A stretch of 52,883 bases of DNA from a candidate division WOR-1 bacterium RIFOXYB2_FULL_36_35 (GTDB lineage Bacteria; Margulisbacteria; WOR-1; XYC2-FULL-46-14; XYC2-FULL-37-10), in NCBI GenBank assembly GCA_001771505.1, contig MEUA01000024.1, positions 1 to 52,883 on the forward strand, written 5' to 3'. This document shows, in pieces, positions 15,801-23,349 of the stretch (the first letter of the stretch is position 1; the number at the start of each line of letters is the position of its first letter). Made by a program: the position numbers and the translations under genes. The notes under the pieces are model-generated. The model was given only the letters and a program-made list of their open reading frames with translations, was not told the origin of the DNA and did no database searches.

Positions 15801-18719
15801 ACTTTGGATAATGCGATGGATAGAAAGGATATTACCCAGGAGTTGTTATCTTTAGCATGGCTTGCTATCAACATGGGAAAGGCTTGTGATGCTTTAAAGC
15901 AGAAGGAAGCGGCGCTCTCTTTTTATAAAATCGCAATCGATGCTGATGATGTCATCCTTACAGACATAGGATTATTAGCTTCTTTATCTGACGTTGATTA
16001 TGCTCCTTCTAAAGAGGAAATCATTCTGTCAAAAGGGGGACTATATCAATCTATCGGTTCTTTTGATGAGGCTATTACTGCTTTTGATGAAGCAATAGAA
16101 GTTGCCGAAAAAACTGATTCTTATAATTCTAGACTTGTTTTGACAAAGGCCAATCTTGGAAAAGGAGAGGTCCTTTTGGCACAATCTAAAAAGGCTGAAA
16201 AATCTTCTGACAGAAAGAGAGAGATCGATGCTGCATTTTATTGTATAAATTATGCTTTTGCCATATTGAAAGATATTGAACCCCGATTAGGCAATCGGGG
16301 TGAATTGCCATCTGGTGGGGATTTAAGAGTTTTAAACAGGCAGAAAGAACAATTAGTAAGCGATCTCTTCTGGGCTTTAAATGCTTATGCCGACTGGCAG
16401 AAGACTGACGATCCGCGTTTGAGAGATAAGCTTGTCCCTGCGGAGGCTGCTCTTTTAACTTTGATGAAAAGGATGGATGGAGGAGATATTTCAGTGTCAT
16501 CTTGGCCGGAAATAGTAAATTGGGCTAAAAATTTTGGATATTTAAATATAGAAGAAGTTTCCGGTTTTATTTCGGTAAATAGCGATGCGTTTAAATCTTA
16601 TTTAAAGAGTGGGAGTTTTAGGTTTAGCTATGTATCTGCCCTTGCGAGCTCAAAATTGTTTAAAGAGGCGTTGGATCAGTATGCCCTTGCGAAAAAGATG
16701 AGTGCGATTGACGGAGGACATGAAGCTAGATCTATCGGAGCTACCATCACAGTTGGGGATGTATTATGTTTTGAGGGAGGATTTTTTAAAGATGCTAAAC
16801 CTTTTTATGATCAGGCTCTTTTGCTTGTTGCAAGAGAGCTGGTTGAGAAATATAACAACAGCAATAAAGGAGCATTCTCTTTAGATTTGCCTGAAAACCT
16901 AGAAGATGTGGCAAATTTGTTGAAAAACAGAGTTTTACAGGATTTCTTGTGGAAGGAAGAAAACGCCGATTTACTTAAGAGCTATTTGAGTGTTTGTAGC
17001 GGAAGAGGAAAAATATATGTTGAATCAGGGAGGCTTAAAGAAGCTGTTTTTGAGTATAACAATGCCCTTGCTTTGTTTGATGAAAGAGATTTTTCAACGA
17101 TAGAAAAAGAGCTTGTTTCAATATATGTTTCATCTTTAATGAGTTTGGCAGGGATTTATGTTTATGAAACTAAAGGTCTTCTTATGAGAAAAAACCTTAA
17201 AAAAGCTATTGATTTATATGAGAAGGCTTATGTTTGTACGGAGCAATATTTAAAAGAAGAAATTGATGAGCCTTCTTTAAAAGCCTCTTCCCGTCTTGGA
17301 AGTGGCGATGCTCAAAGGCTTATAAATTTTGATTTTGTAAAAGCAGAAAATTTGTATCTTGAAGGGATTAATCTTTTAAAGCCTTTGTATGAGCGCGGTG
17401 AACTTGAATATAATGATAAAAAAACATTATCTCAACTCTATTTTGGATATGGAATGGCTTTATCAAAACAGAGAGGGAAAGGTGATGATCCCCGATTTCC
17501 TAATCGGGGTGAAGCTGCATATTATTTGCGACTTGCAAAGATAGTCCTTGAAAACGCTTCATCAAAACCTTATGACAAGGATCACTTTGTTATTTCAGAG
17601 CGCCTTGGAAAAGGGGACGGGGATATTGAGAAAAATAGAGAGGGCCTTTTAAGTTCTGCATCCGCGACTACTTATGTTAAGCAGAGTGGATATCAGGAAA
17701 ACATGGAAGGATACAGACCAGGCGGAAGATTGGAGTTTGTATACAAAAGACCCAGACTTAATATTGATGCCAGTATCGATTTTGCGCCCCCTATAACATC
17801 TCTTTTTGATGTTGTAGGGCCCTATGATGAAAAAGTTCCCCGTTTAACCTCTGGATATTTTAAAAATTTTCATGTCGGAATAAATTATGAAAATAATATG
17901 GTTAAAGGAGTTCCTGCTTTAAATCTTAGAGGGTCTATTTTAGGTGATATTCAGGTTTTACCAGGCAGAATTTACGGATATACCTGGTCGGAGAATTATG
18001 GAGCTTATGTTGATCCTGTGGCGCAAGACCAAAAGTTCCATTCGTTAAAACTTGGGCTTATCTTTGGCTTTGATTATAAAAAAGATATTTCTGAATCACT
18101 TCTTTTTATGGGAGGGTTGGACGCTGAGGGATATTTGGGGTGGTTTAATAAATCTCCTTATTATTTGTCAGCTGTGCAGACATTTGGGGAATTTGCAAAA
18201 GATAAAGTCTCTTATAACGGAGAAAATTTGTCTGTGGATGAGGCTTTAAGTGCGATAGATAGGGCTGTTACTCCTAAAATACAAGACAGAATATCCGGCA
18301 AGGTTGAACCTCATATTCAACTTTTGTACAGTGGGAAATTAACGGACAGCATTTATCTTGACACCTCTATAAGATTTGGAGGCGGTGTCGGATTAAAAAG
18401 CGATCCTGTTTATCCATTAATGGATATAGGTTTTGAAAATGATGAGGGTCTTGGCGTTACGAAATTACTGATAGGAGATACCCGTGACATGAGACTTTTT
18501 TACGGGTCTTTAGGCATAAGTCTTAATCCTAGATTTGGAAGTGATTATAAATTAAGTTTCCCTTTTTCAGTCAATGTCGACGTAGGCAACATATTTAATT
18601 TAAATAGCTCTTTAGGCTTGCGAAGAGGAAATCTTGAAGTTGACCTGCAGTTGAATCGTTATAAAGACAAAGATGTTCAAGATAATACTTTTGGGATAAA
18701 TTTTACTTCTTCTTTTTAA
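12876..18719 (+). CDS. TPR-rich protein with C-terminal outer-membrane barrel (BcsC-like)
   Basis: 1947 aa. Residues ~1-1580 contain many helical TPR-type repeats, for example GDKLKYSLGNYQFKKGEIYKGLGNY-like and FDEAITAFDEAIEVAE-like units. From ~1620 the sequence turns into alternating beta strands with many Gly, Asn and aromatic residues (GINYENN, LGLIFGFDYKKD, DTSIRFGGGVGL) and ends in ...FTSSF, with the terminal Phe typical of outer-membrane proteins. This TPR + barrel layout matches the cellulose exporter BcsC and related exporters (AlgK/E, PgaA). Following a GH8 gene strengthens the reading. Oddly, the N-terminus (MVEVVKPLTGMQ...) has no visible signal peptide although a barrel needs one, while the SD (AGGAGG/AAGGAG) clearly supports ATG 12876. 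Two palindromic repeats are read in frame near residues 1135 and 1538. Its stop TAA coincides with the edge of another repeat. Confidence 0.65.
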   Translation: MVEVVKPLTGMQCKEAGLLSKEQAETQEDLDFLYRYGGSSEVTPEQQRSSYLGNINRVLCFLDSEVDNNPKFRVAAIRSIIRLMELLIDEGLKLQKSDDPKDIKRAREKYEEALDIINALEGNPVARSNSVTEAAIRLKKAIETNQEDFYKIIQGGKLKYSLGNYQFKKGEIYKGLGNYTQALTWYALCKDSKIESWERFDYTLYAKMSYLEVLAQTRKEGNTTIKPNPEEILSSAKSLKEEIDKLNSTKGIVGIDPSVFERKKEELLRRPLEAYITALIEAGEYDKAQEIIDAIQKGDTSGLGDVQTLVTPGATVSDTNFANVKLWNLVNFSPLKTANDVEDLLKKVGDVKDAEERQKMQNALIRRFWKEKWVAKENWENGKNPDDTIFNDTKRWADSCKLTTLKGEVAWDLLIRAATISDVKDKKAGWEGRVITLVNRALDLKDNVQNNNKANFMGKIVLLLGNADDLQRALAIAVEWNLFKDVVVFLKAKMNKIAKTKGKQDPEYIKNQNALIALLKILISGYKNIKDNPEWLVYIEDLKGVVFNGDEKADEKLNKISISNSILDDNLWLAAELRATGEKRAQTLADREYVICERQTREDIAGQDARRNILNESAYNLARALEGKGTLGDNLGNLREAGYILQELLSDALPPSLKIFSKSSTSITSAIRVFTLEVLKGETEEDALERLNKIKIEALGLFMQIFVKEISAYPKGEKAEKIRLALIAYNQIKENPNLKNALGVGTEAQIFILAGKPAEAAALIYDDLKSNGSSFDIEDLSRRSSLLSWAYEEEGRRLEKDGNFKDAAIWFMKSARLNAILLTKEVNSLEGYSSNRRFDSLFRKVDQKKEPHLYLFYKNKALFAENYPEEFSTKAVLYKVGEACNFASELGLAIPAYRLALMIAGEDTPFGKKIELRIISAYAKKTESLLKEADDFILAGQRDAAINIYQQILSLKINGDVITSQKLIDKLNYVKTLDNAMDRKDITQELLSLAWLAINMGKACDALKQKEAALSFYKIAIDADDVILTDIGLLASLSDVDYAPSKEEIILSKGGLYQSIGSFDEAITAFDEAIEVAEKTDSYNSRLVLTKANLGKGEVLLAQSKKAEKSSDRKREIDAAFYCINYAFAILKDIEPRLGNRGELPSGGDLRVLNRQKEQLVSDLFWALNAYADWQKTDDPRLRDKLVPAEAALLTLMKRMDGGDISVSSWPEIVNWAKNFGYLNIEEVSGFISVNSDAFKSYLKSGSFRFSYVSALASSKLFKEALDQYALAKKMSAIDGGHEARSIGATITVGDVLCFEGGFFKDAKPFYDQALLLVARELVEKYNNSNKGAFSLDLPENLEDVANLLKNRVLQDFLWKEENADLLKSYLSVCSGRGKIYVESGRLKEAVFEYNNALALFDERDFSTIEKELVSIYVSSLMSLAGIYVYETKGLLMRKNLKKAIDLYEKAYVCTEQYLKEEIDEPSLKASSRLGSGDAQRLINFDFVKAENLYLEGINLLKPLYERGELEYNDKKTLSQLYFGYGMALSKQRGKGDDPRFPNRGEAAYYLRLAKIVLENASSKPYDKDHFVISERLGKGDGDIEKNREGLLSSASATTYVKQSGYQENMEGYRPGGRLEFVYKRPRLNIDASIDFAPPITSLFDVVGPYDEKVPRLTSGYFKNFHVGINYENNMVKGVPALNLRGSILGDIQVLPGRIYGYTWSENYGAYVDPVAQDQKFHSLKLGLIFGFDYKKDISESLLFMGGLDAEGYLGWFNKSPYYLSAVQTFGEFAKDKVSYNGENLSVDEALSAIDRAVTPKIQDRISGKVEPHIQLLYSGKLTDSIYLDTSIRFGGGVGLKSDPVYPLMDIGFENDEGLGVTKLLIGDTRDMRLFYGSLGISLNPRFGSDYKLSFPFSVNVDVGNIFNLNSSLGLRRGNLEVDLQLNRYKDKDVQDNTFGINFTSSF
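16281..16300. repeat. Palindromic repeat read in frame (PRLGNRGE)
   Basis: Perfect CCCCGATT-AGGC-AATCGGGG palindrome inside the TPR/barrel gene, translated without interruption as E-PRLGNRG-E between two helical units. Confidence 0.85.
17490..17509. repeat. Palindromic repeat read in frame (PRFPNRGE)
   Basis: Perfect CCCCGATT-TCCT-AATCGGGG palindrome inside the same gene, in the same reading frame as the copy at 16281 and again followed by GE, just before a helical YYLRLAK unit. Confidence 0.85.
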
Positions 18720-18764
18720 CCCCGAGTATGATAATCAGAGTTGATTCACCGTGAATAATCGGGG
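18716..18764. repeat. Composite repeat at 3' end of TPR/barrel gene
   Basis: Begins TTAACCCCGAG, with its TTAA containing the stop codon of the upstream gene, carries a decayed palindrome, and ends GTGAATAATCGGGG. It lacks the 51-bp core seen in longer copies. Confidence 0.7.
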
Positions 18765-18791
18765 GACTGTTGCATAATGGTCATTCCCGTG
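18765..18791. repeat. Fragment of a second repeat family (GTTGCATAAT end)
   Basis: The stretch reading GACTGTTGCATAATGG followed by TCATTCCCGTG matches the right terminus, in inverse orientation, of the 119-bp element at 49600-49718. No opposite end is seen nearby, so this is a one-ended remnant abutting the palindromic repeat. A GC-rich palindrome (about 18795-18810, containing CCTGCGGCAGG) follows it. Confidence 0.6.
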
Positions 18792-18820
18792 CCGTGCCTG
18801 CGGCAGGCAGAAAAGAGGGA

Positions 18821-18921
18821 AGCAATGTGCAAGTTTTTCATTTCTGATTACGATAAAATTTACAGCTTCTGGTGCAACATTGATGATATATCAGAAGCAA
18901 AAAGAGGTAGTAGAAACTACC
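18821..18921 (+). promoter_or_regulatory. Structured leader upstream of the C39-like protease gene
   Basis: Several complementary segments occur in about 100 bases: CAATGTGCA (18823-18831) with TGCAACATTG (18873-18882), GCTTCTG (18865-18871) with CAGAAGC (18892-18898), and a tight hairpin GGTAGT-AGAA-ACTACC (18906-18921) right before the ribosome-binding site. The first two interleave and could form a pseudoknot. No known riboswitch consensus is recognised. Confidence 0.35.
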
Positions 18922-18940
18922 CTTGAGAGGAGAGATTTAT

Positions 18941-19894
18941 ATGTTTGATAAATTTGGTTTTTTCTCTCCGGATGCTGTAAGTCTTGCGACTTCAAAAAAG
19001 ACCCCTCAAAAAAATTCAGATTCTAAGCTCTCTTTTATTGACTCCTTGAAAAATATAGCCGCATCAAAACAAAAAAGTGTAGATCATCCTTCTTTTTATT
19101 CCGACCAGAAAGATGTCAAACTAGAAGTTCCTAATTTACTTCAAGGACATAATCAATGCGGACCTACTTCACTTGCTATGATTTTAAATTATTACGGGAA
19201 GGATGTTTCAAATTATAAAAATATGTTTATAGGCGAAGATACTGTCGGGCATGGTCCCTATGCCTTGAGAAATAGAGCCTTAGAGCGTGGGATGAAGGTT
19301 TACGGCCATAATAACGCGTCAATAGAAGATCTTGTTAAAATGGTTGATATTGGCATCCCTCCTCTTGTTCTTGGTATTTATGGCGGCAAGCAGGTAGAGG
19401 GAGGGCCTTCTTTGGATAATTTTATAAAAAATTGTAATAATGCTCATTGGATGGTTGTTACAGGTTATAAAAAAGATGAAAATGGCAAAGTGACGCATAT
19501 TTACTTTAACAATCCTAATAAAAGTGAACCACAATGTTGGGAAGCGCAAAAATTTATTGATGAATTTTGGGATAAAAATATTATTCCTGGGGGACAACGT
19601 TTTTACATGGCTTTCGCACCCAAAAATGATTTTAGAAGTTCCGTATTAGATAAGAGTTTTCCAAGAGGAGATAAGTATTCGAGCGCTTTTGACAGAATTT
19701 TAAAAGCAATTAATAAAATGGAAAAAACTTTTTATGCCGCTGAAACTGTGTATGATAAAGTATTTGATGAAGAGACTCAGGAAAAAATAGAAGAAACTGT
19801 TAAGAATACTATTGATAAAGCAAAGCAGGCTAAAGAAAAAGTTCAGGAAAAAACGGCAAAGGTCAAAGATAAGATAAAAAACTTGTTTTCTTGA
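18941..19894 (+). CDS. C39-like papain-fold cysteine protease
   Basis: 317 aa. Residues ~63-200 fit the peptidase C39-like family: QCGPTSLAM with nucleophile Cys73, AHWMVVTGY with His169, and YFNNPNK at 188-194 in the place of the usual D/N-P third residue. The N-terminal 60 residues are polar with no signal peptide, which is odd for a family often exported or fused to transporters. The C-terminal ~60 residues are a highly charged Lys/Glu-rich helix (KAKQAKEKVQEKTAKVK). ATG 18941 is preceded by GAGAGGAGAG; an upstream in-frame TTG at 18923 is less likely. It lies 221 bases after the TPR/barrel gene on the same strand, so it may process a component of that system, but this is only inferred from position. 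Its stop lies at the degenerate left edge of a repeat element. Confidence 0.7.
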   Translation: MFDKFGFFSPDAVSLATSKKTPQKNSDSKLSFIDSLKNIAASKQKSVDHPSFYSDQKDVKLEVPNLLQGHNQCGPTSLAMILNYYGKDVSNYKNMFIGEDTVGHGPYALRNRALERGMKVYGHNNASIEDLVKMVDIGIPPLVLGIYGGKQVEGGPSLDNFIKNCNNAHWMVVTGYKKDENGKVTHIYFNNPNKSEPQCWEAQKFIDEFWDKNIIPGGQRFYMAFAPKNDFRSSVLDKSFPRGDKYSSAFDRILKAINKMEKTFYAAETVYDKVFDEETQEKIEETVKNTIDKAKQAKEKVQEKTAKVKDKIKNLFS

Positions 19895-19988
19895 TTATTC
19901 ATACTTGGGAAAATTTTCAACACTTTGCTAGAATTCTGTTCGTCTATGAACCCCGATTATCCTAATCGGGGTGAATAATCGGGGTTAA
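19893..19988. repeat. MITE-like element with 51-bp core
   Basis: Left edge GATTATTCATAC (CCCC decayed), a 51-bp core beginning CATACTTGGGAAAATTTTC and ending GTCTATGAA, then an intact CCCCGATT-N5-AATCGGGG palindrome at 19951-19971 and a right end TGAATAATCGGGGTTAA. The core is closely similar to that at 31006-31056 and to the reverse complement of the copy at 52712-52790. Confidence 0.8.
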
Positions 19989-20417
19989 AAGAGAATTTTT
20001 AATATCCGAATTTATTTTTTTAAGTAGAGTTTTAACTGTGTTTTGATGATCTTTTAAAAATAGACTTATCTTTTCCCATTTTATATCTAAATATTCATGA
20101 GCCAAAATGTTCCTTAATTTTGCGATTTGAACTAAATTATTAATTTCTTCGTTCGAGAGAGAAAGAACCTCTCCTCCTTTTTTCATGATATCTGCATAAC
20201 TGTCTGGCATTTCCAGCCTTTTTTCACTGATAGCTATTTTAATGGCATCTATTGTGGCATTAGCTATGTTTTCTATTATTTTTTCAACCAACCTGCGTGA
20301 ATTTTTATCATTTAAATATGTCTTATAATCAAGACTGCAAAAAGATTGAAGATCCGCAATTTCATTTTCAGCAAAATCGGTGATTGCTATTAATCTGTGC
20401 CTCGCGCTTTCATGCAT
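19962..20417 (-). CDS. hepT: HepT-like HEPN toxin
   Basis: 151 aa. HEPN-domain RNase toxin of the HepT/MntA system. The R-x4-H motif with the downstream Tyr is present as RNILAHEY (Arg102, His107, Tyr109); in studied systems the Tyr is AMPylated by the MntA partner to silence the toxin. Its start overlaps the end of mntA by eight bases (ATGCATGA), so the two are co-translated. The last residues (TPIIHPD) are encoded entirely by a palindromic repeat, and the stop codon lies inside it, so the native C-terminus was replaced or extended by the element. The family assignment is strong from the motif and the partner gene. Confidence 0.85.
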   Translation of the reverse strand: MHESARHRLIAITDFAENEIADLQSFCSLDYKTYLNDKNSRRLVEKIIENIANATIDAIKIAISEKRLEMPDSYADIMKKGGEVLSLSNEEINNLVQIAKLRNILAHEYLDIKWEKISLFLKDHQNTVKTLLKKINSDIKNSLLTPIIHPD

Positions 20418-20805
20418 ATTTTAACCCCTTTTTAATCATCCACATCTCCTTTAAATCTTCTTGGAAATCCAAGGCGTCAAAAGAGACATTAAGCATATAT
20501 TTTAAATATAAATCCCAATCTTTTATTACCAAAGATTTCCCCCTTATAGCCTGCCATCCAATCATCTCTTTTGCATTGTTTAAGGTCAGTAATTCGACAT
20601 CTTTTTTTGAAATATCTTGAAGTTTATCCCAGACATTGTCAACATCTTTGGATGAAAATCCTTCTTTGAAATATGCGCCTATATCAAGATCTGAATCCTT
20701 CAAATTTGTCCCATTGGCATAAGATCCGTACATGAATGCAAAAATTACTCTATCTTCTTTTGCCAAATAGTTGCTCAAGCGTTTTTTTATTTCTTCAGTG
20801 GTCAT
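20410..20805 (-). CDS. mntA: MntA-like nucleotidyltransferase antitoxin
   Basis: 131 aa. Minimal nucleotidyltransferase with the GSX10DXD signature: Gly27-Ser28 and Asp39/Asp41 in MYGSYANGTNLKDSDLDIG. In characterised pairs this protein transfers AMP to the HEPN toxin encoded next to it. It is first in a two-gene operon, with hepT following and overlapping. The ATG at 20805 has no SD and a TATAAT seven bases upstream, suggesting a leaderless message. Confidence 0.85.
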   Translation of the reverse strand: MTTEEIKKRLSNYLAKEDRVIFAFMYGSYANGTNLKDSDLDIGAYFKEGFSSKDVDNVWDKLQDISKKDVELLTLNNAKEMIGWQAIRGKSLVIKDWDLYLKYMLNVSFDALDFQEDLKEMWMIKKGLKYA

Positions 20806-20812
20806 TGCAGAA

Positions 20813-20818
20813 ATTATA
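20813..20818 (-). promoter_or_regulatory. -10 box (TATAAT) of the mntA-hepT operon
   Basis: Reads TATAAT on the minus strand, seven bases before the mntA ATG at 20805, so transcription would start at or next to the start codon. No clear -35. Confidence 0.5.
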
Positions 20819-20832
20819 GCATATTTTATAGA

Positions 20833-22185
20833 CTATAAACTTATCCTTGCCTCAATTCCAAAAAGGTCAGAATAAGCAGGGGCAGAGATTGCGATTACTC
20901 CGTCGGGGCTTGTTGTTTCTGATGGGACAGCATATCCTCTATAGAAGCTTCGCACTGAGAAAGTCGAAGATAGAGAAAATTTTAGCCCAATCTCTGTTGT
21001 CCATGTAGTTCCCAGATAATTTGCGCCGTATTCGAAATTGCCTGTCATTGCTGCGTCGGTTGTAAAATCCAAAACAACGCAATTGTTTAATTTCTGTGAA
21101 ATAGAAACTGCAATATCAGCCATACCATCAATTATTAACTTGTCAAACCCGTTAAGCGGGATGAATTCGTATTTGTCCAAAGTTGTGCGGTAACTGCTCC
21201 CAACTTTGTGGGTGGTAAGTTCAAAAGTTGTCGTATCATTTTCATATTTTCCGCTTGCTTTTATATATCTTCCCGATGAACTCATATTCCCAATGCCGAT
21301 TAAGAGTTGGCATGAGAGATTTTGCGAGAGGGAAGAGTTAATAGAGGCTTCCGCAAGGGAATCTTTTGTAGTTCCATTCCATAAATATCTCGGCCTTACG
21401 GAGACGGTAGTTTTTCCTAAAAGAGGGAGTTTCTTGTAAGTATAAGAGATGTTCCATGTAATCTCGTTTGAAGATGCCTCTCCCGTAAGAGAGGTCTTGT
21501 TGTTGTAATATTCAACGGCGATATCAAGGTTTTGGAAATATGTCTGCGTGTGGAAAGAATTTTTCTTGCGTTGTATCACCGTGTAATCGTAAGAGGGGAG
21601 GATTCCTGTTGCGTCGCGATGAATGATCTTATCAGACCCGATCGTTGCTGTGTAGTTTATCCCCCCTCCTTTTACATTTGTCTCTATATCGATTAAATCG
21701 GTTGATATTTCGTGTGTGGTTCCGCCGAATCCTGCGTCGACTGTATCGAGATCGATTTTAAAATTCCCGCTTTGGCCTATGGTTTTAAATAATGATCCTC
21801 TCATTCTGTAATTAAAAAGGGAACCTTTGTTTAATATCTCCTGATTAAAACTTCCTGAAAATACTAATTGATCAGGATTCTCTGCTTTATATTTTTCTGT
21901 GTAGAATTCTGTTTTTAACTCAGATAAAATTCTATTAATCTTCTCTCTTTCCTCTGTTTTGGAGGATACAAGATTTAGCAATAAAGAAGCAGCCTCATAT
22001 CTTGTGATAGCGTTGTCTCCGCGGAATGTTCCGTCAGGATACCCATTTGTTATATTTTCTTTAAGCAGTTTGTAAACATATTCTGTTGCGAAATGATCAA
22101 CTGGCATATCTTTAAATTTTTGATATTTGGCAAATGAAGGATTATAAATAATGAGCAATATTAGCAGCGATATCAAATACCGCAT
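20833..22185 (-). CDS. SLH-domain outer-membrane porin-like protein
   Basis: 450 aa. A hydrophobic signal peptide (residues 1-19, ending SFA) is followed by one SLH domain (about 21-66, with GYPDGTFRGDNAITRYEAA), a short helical segment (75-100), and beta-rich sequence to the C-terminus (...FGIEARISL). This layout is that of Omp-alpha/SLH porins, which bind peptidoglycan or its polymers through SLH and sit in the outer membrane. The ATG at 22185 has AAGGAG ten bases upstream and lies inside the end of the preceding glycosyltransferase gene (44-base overlap), so the two are probably co-transcribed. Substrate is unknown. Confidence 0.75.
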   Translation of the reverse strand: MRYLISLLILLIIYNPSFAKYQKFKDMPVDHFATEYVYKLLKENITNGYPDGTFRGDNAITRYEAASLLLNLVSSKTEEREKINRILSELKTEFYTEKYKAENPDQLVFSGSFNQEILNKGSLFNYRMRGSLFKTIGQSGNFKIDLDTVDAGFGGTTHEISTDLIDIETNVKGGGINYTATIGSDKIIHRDATGILPSYDYTVIQRKKNSFHTQTYFQNLDIAVEYYNNKTSLTGEASSNEITWNISYTYKKLPLLGKTTVSVRPRYLWNGTTKDSLAEASINSSLSQNLSCQLLIGIGNMSSSGRYIKASGKYENDTTTFELTTHKVGSSYRTTLDKYEFIPLNGFDKLIIDGMADIAVSISQKLNNCVVLDFTTDAAMTGNFEYGANYLGTTWTTEIGLKFSLSSTFSVRSFYRGYAVPSETTSPDGVIAISAPAYSDLFGIEARISL

Positions 22186-23260
22186 TTTTATTTTTTCTCC
22201 TTTTTATATTGTTTACGATCTTTGTATAACTTGATGGAATTTGTAGCTCTTTTATTGTTTTTACAATTTTTTCGGGGTCTTTTTGGATATAGCCCAAATT
22301 ATTTTCTTTTACAAATTGTATATTTCCCTCTTCTTGTCCCGGAAGCCATGAAGTTATAATCATCGGGATGCTAATTGCGATTGCTTCAGCTATTGCTCCT
22401 GGTCCCCCTTTTGTGATTATAATATCTGATTGTGCCATGATTTTGGGGACATGGTCTGTAAATCCATATATTTTTGTTGGAATTCTTGTTTTTGAAGTCT
22501 CTTTTTCTAGTTTTTCTTTGAGTTTTTTGTTTCTTCCCGCGATAACTATTAGTTGCCCTTTTATTTTTGAATAATTTATTGCTTGTACGATTTTATGGAT
22601 GCCACCTGCTCCTTCGCCTCCTCCCATAATTAAAATCGTAAATAAGTTAGGGTCTAGGCCCTCTTTTTCTCTTAAAATTTTCTTATTTTGCTGATTTTTG
22701 GTGAATTTTGGGTCGACGGGTAGACCGATTACCTTCCCCTTGTAACTTGGCAGGCCATATTCTATTGCAAATTCTTTGGCTTCTTTAGTTGCAAAGATAT
22801 ATAAATCAGGGTCAGGAGTTACCCATGCCCTGTGTATAGTAACGGGATCCATAACCATTACTATAAATGGTATTTTTTTGTTCAATTCTTTTAACGCTTG
22901 AACTGTTAAATGGTTTACTAGCGGATGGACAGAGACTATTACATTAGGCTTTTTCTCTTTGATTAGTTTTGTTAGTTCTTTTAAAATGAGCGGTTTTGCG
23001 ATTTTTTCTAATTGTTCAAGCCTTTTTTTATTGTTGAGAAAATAGTATAAGGCGCCCCATAATTGAGGGGTGTAATTTATTACGGGAGAATACATTTTGG
23101 CAAAAATATTTAAAAAGCCGCTGCATTCTGCGAAGACATCCACCATTTCTTGTGAATACTTTCCGGGATACAATTCTTCTATGGCGTTTATCAAAGATTT
23201 GGCTCCGGCCCTGTGCCCGCCACCTGTGTCAGAAAAAAGATATAGTATTTTCTTTTTCAT
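22142..23260 (-). CDS. MGDG-synthase-like glycosyltransferase (GT28 type)
   Basis: 372 aa. Starts MKKKILYLFSDTGGGHRAGA, the nucleotide-sugar/lipid glycosyltransferase opening of monogalactosyldiacylglycerol synthase and processive diacylglycerol glucosyltransferases. The C-terminal half has the GT28-type donor site (LIMGGGEGAGGI, then ITKGGPGAIAEAIAISIPMI). It probably transfers a sugar to a diacylglycerol-type lipid at the inner membrane face. The epimerase upstream could supply the sugar nucleotide, an inference from proximity. Acceptor and sugar cannot be told from sequence. Confidence 0.8.
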   Translation of the reverse strand: MKKKILYLFSDTGGGHRAGAKSLINAIEELYPGKYSQEMVDVFAECSGFLNIFAKMYSPVINYTPQLWGALYYFLNNKKRLEQLEKIAKPLILKELTKLIKEKKPNVIVSVHPLVNHLTVQALKELNKKIPFIVMVMDPVTIHRAWVTPDPDLYIFATKEAKEFAIEYGLPSYKGKVIGLPVDPKFTKNQQNKKILREKEGLDPNLFTILIMGGGEGAGGIHKIVQAINYSKIKGQLIVIAGRNKKLKEKLEKETSKTRIPTKIYGFTDHVPKIMAQSDIIITKGGPGAIAEAIAISIPMIITSWLPGQEEGNIQFVKENNLGYIQKDPEKIVKTIKELQIPSSYTKIVNNIKRRKNKNAVFDIAANIAHYL

Positions 23261-23280
23261 ATGTTTATTAGAATACCAGG

Positions 23281-23349
23281 TTATCAGAATATCTGCCTGC
23301 CGGCAGGTAAGAAGAAGAATTCAAACCATCAGAGTGTTCTGATATTCTG
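23281..23349. repeat. Inverted repeat between glycosyltransferase and epimerase genes
   Basis: CAGAATATC (23285-23293) is complementary to GATATTCTG (23341-23349), with a CCTGCCGGCAGG palindrome between them. The right arm encodes the last residues of the epimerase (QNIRTL), so the element reaches into the gene end. Confidence 0.5.

Noticed and set aside
18821-18921. c-di-GMP riboswitch upstream of the C39-like protease
   Set aside because: The conserved GEMM core sequences are not present; only generic hairpins are seen.
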